A DNA stretch of 64,000 nt from Acidobacteriota bacterium (GTDB taxonomy: Bacteria; Acidobacteriota; Vicinamibacteria; Vicinamibacterales; 2-12-FULL-66-21), in assembly GCA_003222675.1 (NCBI GenBank), contig QHWT01000046.1:132044-196043 (forward strand), read 5' to 3'. Positions 60,331 to 64,000 of this stretch are shown here, piece by piece (the first letter of the stretch is position 1; every line of letters starts with the position of its first letter). The notes below the pieces were generated by a model, which had not been told where the DNA came from, made no database searches, and saw nothing but the letters and a program-made list of their open reading frames with translations. Position numbers and translations under genes: made by a program.

Positions 60331-61080
60331 ATGACCATGCGAGCGTTGCTGCTCGGCGTTGCACTGATGGTCGCGGGCGCGGAGCAATCCGCGCCATCCG
60401 TACCGGTTCTCGTCGAGCTCTTCACATCCGAGGGCTGCTCCAGCTGTCCGCCCGCGGATGTTCTTCTCAGTCGTCTCGCAAGCGAATCGGTCCCTGGCGC
60501 GCAGGTGATCGCGCTGGGATTGCACGTGGATTACTGGGATGAGCAGGGGTGGAAGGATCCCGCGTCCATGCGCGAGGCGACGGCGCGCCAGTCCGCGTAT
60601 GCGCGGGCACTCGGCAACGGCGACCGCATCTACACGCCCCAGCTCGTCGTCGATGGACGCGACGAGATGATCGGCACCGACGCGGCCGCGGTAAAGCAGG
60701 CGATTGCAGAAGCCCTGAAGCATCCGCGTGCAGGCGTGAGGCTTACGGTCGATGTCGATGGCGGCGCGCTCGTCGCGCGCGGCAGCGTGACGGACCTGCC
60801 CGCCGAGGCCGCAAAGGAATCCGTCGAAGCGATACTGGCCGTCACAGAGGACGATCTCACGAATGTCGTGAAGCGCGGCGAGAACAGCGGCCGCACGCTG
60901 CATCACGACGCGGTCGTGCGCGCGCTGGTCTCGATGGGATCACTGCGCGCCCCCGGAGATGTCCGTCAGCGCGCGACACTCAAACCCGAATGGCGCCGTG
61001 ATCGACTGCGCGCCGTCGTCTTCCTCCAGGGCCGGAAGTCGCAGCGCATCTGGGGTGTGGGAACCGCGCCGATCCAATGA
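60331..61080 (+). CDS. DUF1223 family secreted thioredoxin-like protein
   Basis: The 249-residue protein has a signal peptide (about 1-18) and the DUF1223 blocks LVELFTSEGCSSCPPADVLL (CxxC), VIALGLHVDYWDEQGW and IYTPQLVVDG. The fold is thioredoxin-like, suggesting a periplasmic redox role. The ATG at 60331 is chosen; a longer frame would run into the G-rich array. Confidence 0.88.
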   Translation: MTMRALLLGVALMVAGAEQSAPSVPVLVELFTSEGCSSCPPADVLLSRLASESVPGAQVIALGLHVDYWDEQGWKDPASMREATARQSAYARALGNGDRIYTPQLVVDGRDEMIGTDAAAVKQAIAEALKHPRAGVRLTVDVDGGALVARGSVTDLPAEAAKESVEAILAVTEDDLTNVVKRGENSGRTLHHDAVVRALVSMGSLRAPGDVRQRATLKPEWRRDRLRAVVFLQGRKSQRIWGVGTAPIQ

Positions 61081-61210
61081 GCGGCGAGTGTCCGCACACG
61101 CCTCTTAGACCGACATTTACGTGAAGGCCATGGCAGGCGGAGAGGTCGAGCATCAGGAACTGACGGAGACCAGCATTGACTCTCGTCGGGATGCCACCAA
61201 CAATCGACCG

Positions 61211-62128
61211 ATGATCCCCATCCTCCTCGCTCTGATACCGCTGCTTCAATCTGCGCCGGCGCCGTTTTCCCATCCGCCTGGCGTGACGATGACGTACGTG
61301 CCTGAGCGCGTGTACGACACGCAACGCAAGGCGTTCACCGATTTCGAGAGCATGCTCGCGGATCTCGTGCGCGCCGACGTCGTGTTGGTCGGCGAACAGC
61401 ACAACGATCCGAACACGCACGCGCTGGAGTTCGCCATGCTCGAAGGGCTCCTGCGCCGGCATGCAGCGCTGGCCGTCGGCCTGGAGATGTTCGAGCGTGA
61501 CGTGCAGGGTGCGGTCGACGAGTACGTGCGCGGCACGTCCACCGAGGAACAGTTCCTCGCCGCGTCGCGCCCATGGCCGCGCTACGCGACCGACTACCGG
61601 CCGATCGTAGAGCTCGCGAGGACCGAGCACCTGGCGGTGATTGCGTCGAACGTGCCGCGCAGGATCGCCAGCGGCTTGTGGAAGAACGGCATGTCCGTCA
61701 TCGATGGGCTGGGGAACGATCGTGGTCTTGCTGCGCGCGATCTGGAGTGCGCGGCGGGCGGCAATTACTACAACCGGTTCATCGAACAGATGGGAGAGCA
61801 CCCGCCATCAGGCGAGCCGGCGGTCAACGATGCGCAGGCGAAGAATGACCGCCTTTATCTCGCGCAGTGCGTGAAGGACGAGACGATGGCCGAGTCCATC
61901 GCCGAGGCGTTTCGCAATGGAACGGGTTCGCGCGCCACAATCGTCCATTTCAACGGCTCCTTCCATACCGACTACGGCGAGGGCACCGCCGAGCGCACGC
62001 GGCGCCGCCTGCCCGGCCGTCGCGTCGCCGTGATCTCGATGATTCCGGTCGACGATATCGATACCGTGGCGCCGGACGAGGATGGTCTCAGGCAGGCAGA
62101 CTATCTGGTGTTCACCACGAAGAAATAG
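61211..62128 (+). CDS. ChaN family protein
   Basis: The 305-residue protein has a signal peptide (about 1-16), VLVGEQHNDPNTHALEFAML, AVGLEMFERDVQG and ATIVHFNGSFHTDYGEG, matching ChaN-type proteins, which bind haem or iron at the envelope. The ATG at 61211 gives a proper signal peptide; a longer frame from 61121 does not. An octad array follows the stop. Confidence 0.82.
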   Translation: MIPILLALIPLLQSAPAPFSHPPGVTMTYVPERVYDTQRKAFTDFESMLADLVRADVVLVGEQHNDPNTHALEFAMLEGLLRRHAALAVGLEMFERDVQGAVDEYVRGTSTEEQFLAASRPWPRYATDYRPIVELARTEHLAVIASNVPRRIASGLWKNGMSVIDGLGNDRGLAARDLECAAGGNYYNRFIEQMGEHPPSGEPAVNDAQAKNDRLYLAQCVKDETMAESIAEAFRNGTGSRATIVHFNGSFHTDYGEGTAERTRRRLPGRRVAVISMIPVDDIDTVAPDEDGLRQADYLVFTTKK

Positions 62129-62255
62129 TCGATCTGGATTGGGTAATTGGGTAATTGGGTAATTGAGTGATTTGGTGATTGCGTCTTCAAGAGCGCGGGC
62201 GGTACCCGCGCGAAGCCACATCACAGATTTCTAAATTACCAAATCACCAAATCAC
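62129..62255. repeat. GGGTAATT / TTTGGTGATT and inverse CACCAAAT array
   Basis: GGGTAATT units (62138-62165) lead to TTTGGTGATT, face AATTACCAAATCACCAAATCAC (62230-62255), and enclose a GCGCGGGCGG...CCCGCGC element. On the minus strand the array provides the stop codon of the M28 gene. Confidence 0.88.
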
Positions 62256-63712
62256 TTGAGTCTCTCCGGCATCTCCGCGATGACGTAGGTCATCACCGCG
62301 ATGGCCGCGGCCGAGCGCGCGATGTCCTCCGGATCGATCTTGTCCACCGTATCGGCGGGCGTGTGGTGGATCAGGAAGTAGTTGCCGTCGACTTCGAGCG
62401 CCATGGCGGGGATGTTCGCCTGCTGCACGCTCGGGCCAATGTCTGCGCCGCCGCCGCTCGGGCCAATCGCGTCTGCATCGATTGACGCGAGCAGCGTCGC
62501 AATCTCCCGCACCTTCACGCGTCCTCCTTCGCTCCCGCTGAAACCGAAGCCGCGCGGTCGGAAGACGCCGCCGTCCGACTCCAGCATCATGACGTGATTG
62601 GAGAGCTCGGTCTCGTGCTGGTCCCGATACGCGAGGCCGCCGCGCCCGCCGTTCTCCTCGTTGGTCCAGAAGACGACGCGTACGGTCCGGCGAGGGCGCA
62701 GGTGCAGCTTCTTCATCAGGCGCAGCGCTTCCCACGTCGCCACGCACCCGCCTCCATCGTCCGTCGATCCGGTGCCGACGTCCCATGAATCGAAGTGCCC
62801 GCCGATCACGATCACTTCGTCGGGACGCTCGCGTCCCCTGATCTCGCCGACGACGTTCGCCGAGTCGGCGTCTGGGAGAAACCGCGCTTCCATCGTCAAT
62901 TTCAGCCGTACCGCCGTGCCGCGATCGAGCATCCGCTGCAAGCGTGCGGCATCTTCGGTCGTGACGGTCGCGGCCGGAATCCGTGGCTGACCCTCCGTAT
63001 AGACCAACGTGCCGGTGTGCGGCGTCCGCAGCCCCGCGGGACCGACGGCGCGCACGAGCGCGCCAACCGCGCCGAACGCAGCCGCGCGCGACGGGCCGTT
63101 CGTGCGAAAGCGCACTGTCTCGCCGTACGTGGTGAACGGCACGTTGAAGAGCACGATGTGTCCCTTCACGCGCTCGCGAGCGGCCTCGAGCTCTTCAAAG
63201 CTGCGAACCGCAACGAGATCCGCTTCGATGCCGGCGGGCGGCGTGCCGACGCTGTTGCCGAGACCCAGCATGACCAGCGGCTGCGGGATCGGTCCCACGA
63301 TTTCGAGACTCTCGCGTCCGCGCACCCAGTACGGGACTTTCACGGGTTCTGTGTGCACGTTCTCGAGCCCGTCGCGCTTCATCTCGTCGACGGCCCAGCG
63401 GATTGCCGCGTCGAGGTTGGGCGACCCGCTCAGGCGCGAGCCGAATGTGTCCCCCAGATAGGCGAGGCGCTGCCACGCAGCATCGCTCGCTATCGATTCC
63501 CCGATCAGGCGGGCGGCTGGTTCGCGATAAGGGGCAAGCCACTCGGGCGCCGGCGCGCGGCGCACATCGACCGCAGGCGGCGGAAACTGGTTTACCGATG
63601 CCCTGGCTTCCGCCGCCAGACGGAAGCTCAAATCTTTCACGCGGAAGTTCGGGCCGTTGACGATGAAAACAAGGGTCAATGCCGACAGCGTGAATCTGCG
63701 GCGGGTGAGCAT
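62252..63712 (-). CDS. M28 family metallopeptidase (secreted)
   Basis: The 486-residue protein has a signal sequence (about 1-20), a PA-like insert (about 150-250) and an M28 domain with GGHFDSWDVGTGSTDDGGG (His and bridging Asp), FWTNEENGG (Glu-Glu), LESDGG (Asp) and IHHTPADTVDKID (His). These give a two-zinc aminopeptidase or carboxypeptidase site. A TATAAT lies 6 bp before the ATG. Confidence 0.9.
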   Translation of the reverse strand: MLTRRRFTLSALTLVFIVNGPNFRVKDLSFRLAAEARASVNQFPPPAVDVRRAPAPEWLAPYREPAARLIGESIASDAAWQRLAYLGDTFGSRLSGSPNLDAAIRWAVDEMKRDGLENVHTEPVKVPYWVRGRESLEIVGPIPQPLVMLGLGNSVGTPPAGIEADLVAVRSFEELEAARERVKGHIVLFNVPFTTYGETVRFRTNGPSRAAAFGAVGALVRAVGPAGLRTPHTGTLVYTEGQPRIPAATVTTEDAARLQRMLDRGTAVRLKLTMEARFLPDADSANVVGEIRGRERPDEVIVIGGHFDSWDVGTGSTDDGGGCVATWEALRLMKKLHLRPRRTVRVVFWTNEENGGRGGLAYRDQHETELSNHVMMLESDGGVFRPRGFGFSGSEGGRVKVREIATLLASIDADAIGPSGGGADIGPSVQQANIPAMALEVDGNYFLIHHTPADTVDKIDPEDIARSAAAIAVMTYVIAEMPERLK

Positions 63713-63718
63713 CCCTTG

Positions 63719-63726
63719 ATTATAAT
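63719..63726. promoter_or_regulatory. Palindromic ATTATAAT: shared divergent -10 box
   Basis: ATTATAAT reads the same on both strands. TATAAT on the minus strand is 6 bp from the M28 ATG. On the plus strand TATAAT (63721-63726) precedes the ATG at 63740 by 13 bp and overlaps an ATG at 63725, which is therefore unlikely as a start. Confidence 0.6.
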
Positions 63727-63739
63727 GTCGCCCTTTCTG

Positions 63740-63889
63740 ATGCCGGCCTCACCTGAACTCGTCCTCCAGCTGTCCCATCGCGTGCTGCCGCTGAGTACGG
63801 GGCAGGCGATCACCGCCGGACGCACCCCGCTCGGCGTCGCTGATTCGTACGGCACGCTGTCGCCCGTGATCGTGCGGCTCGAGGAATAA
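63740..63889 (+). CDS. Short protein of unknown function
   Basis: The 49-residue product (starts MPASPELVLQLSHRVLPL, ends SPVIVRLEE) has no recognised domain. The ATG at 63740 is placed by the upstream TATAAT; 63725 is in frame but lies in that box. TAATG overlap with the next gene suggests a two-gene unit. Confidence 0.5.
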   Translation: MPASPELVLQLSHRVLPLSTGQAITAGRTPLGVADSYGTLSPVIVRLEE

Positions 63890-64000
63890 TGGACTGGCTC
63901 CTGCGCGCATTTCGGCGGACCGCCTCCGCGCGCGCGCCGCTGATTTGTTACCTGCGCGAGAATGGACCAATCGCGTATGCGCTGTGCTTGTTCGATCGAG
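63889..64000 (+). CDS. Protein start running off the window, unknown
   Basis: Thirty-seven codons are visible (MDWLLRAFRRTASARAPLIC then YLRENGPIAYALCLFDR). The sequence is too short to assign. The ATG shares a base with the previous stop. Confidence 0.6.
   Translation, partial: MDWLLRAFRRTASARAPLICYLRENGPIAYALCLFDR

Overview
The window is high-GC DNA from a diderm, LPS-making bacterium. lpxD and lpxB, BamA-independent beta-barrel and lipoprotein genes, and an endolytic transglycosylase all point to an outer membrane. The gene mix (VWA-type remnant, paired M16 peptidases, many small secreted proteins of unknown function, DUF892 and DUF1223 proteins) and the abundance of short-period intergenic repeats suggest Acidobacteriota, perhaps the Vicinamibacteria. 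That placement is inference from gene content, not a phylogeny. No rRNA, tRNA, CRISPR array, prophage or transposase was seen, so this looks like ordinary chromosome.

Layout. 1-4512 (mostly -): HU start, a degenerate S41 protease, a damaged EnvC-like gene and a lipoprotein phosphodiesterase. 4550-6039 (+): ruvX-mltG. 6235-11901 (-): one very tight run hsp20-ymdB-xseA-xseB-ispA-tlyA-nadK. 12053-13754 (+): two more hsp20 genes, rpoZ and two small membrane proteins. 13729-16276 (-): gatC-gatA-GNAT. 16285-17749 (+): the Memo and AMMECR1 halves of the AmmeMemoRadiSam system. 17716-20897: nfo, a P1-nuclease/phospholipase-like protein, MgtC and small genes. 20979-27581 (+): Mit_KHE1-like protein, lpxD, two M16 peptidases, lpxB. 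27941-30161 (+): a secreted protein, a matrixin protease and a beta-barrel protein. 30841-35922 (+): osmoprotectant ABC transporter and aconitase. 36951-39928 (+): queG, udgX, yqgE, DUF892. 40040-43803 (-): an ECF sigma factor, its anti-sigma factor and two HEAT-repeat secreted proteins. 44171-50728: SDR, rhomboid, threonine-dehydrogenase-like enzyme, ferredoxin, SulP, Usp, aat. 50913-64000: a membrane spermidine-synthase-like protein, apaG, a domain-swapped aconitase-family enzyme, an acyl-CoA dehydrogenase, a beta-helix protein, TerC, DUF1223, ChaN-like and M28 proteins.

Two genome-wide habits stand out. First, almost every spacer longer than about 100 bp is filled by tandem 7-8 bp repeats, often with the reverse-complement array on the other side, so that the spacer could fold into a long hairpin. 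Convergent gene pairs either overlap or nearly touch, or are separated by such an array, and arrays often begin at the stop codon. Second, many genes have a recognisable -10 box (often extended TGn) only 5-10 bp before a start codon, which is often GTG or TTG. This implies leaderless or near-leaderless mRNAs and helps to choose starts (ruvX, lpxD, queG, aat, rhomboid, beta-helix gene and others).

Several genes carry damage or oddities: an in-frame UGA replacing a conserved Gly in an M16 peptidase, an S41 protein lacking both catalytic residues, a frameshifted EnvC-like gene, a decayed VWA-type gene, and an AMMECR1 protein with two palindromic repeat units inserted in frame. These need read-level checking, because a metagenome assembly error could mimic some of them.
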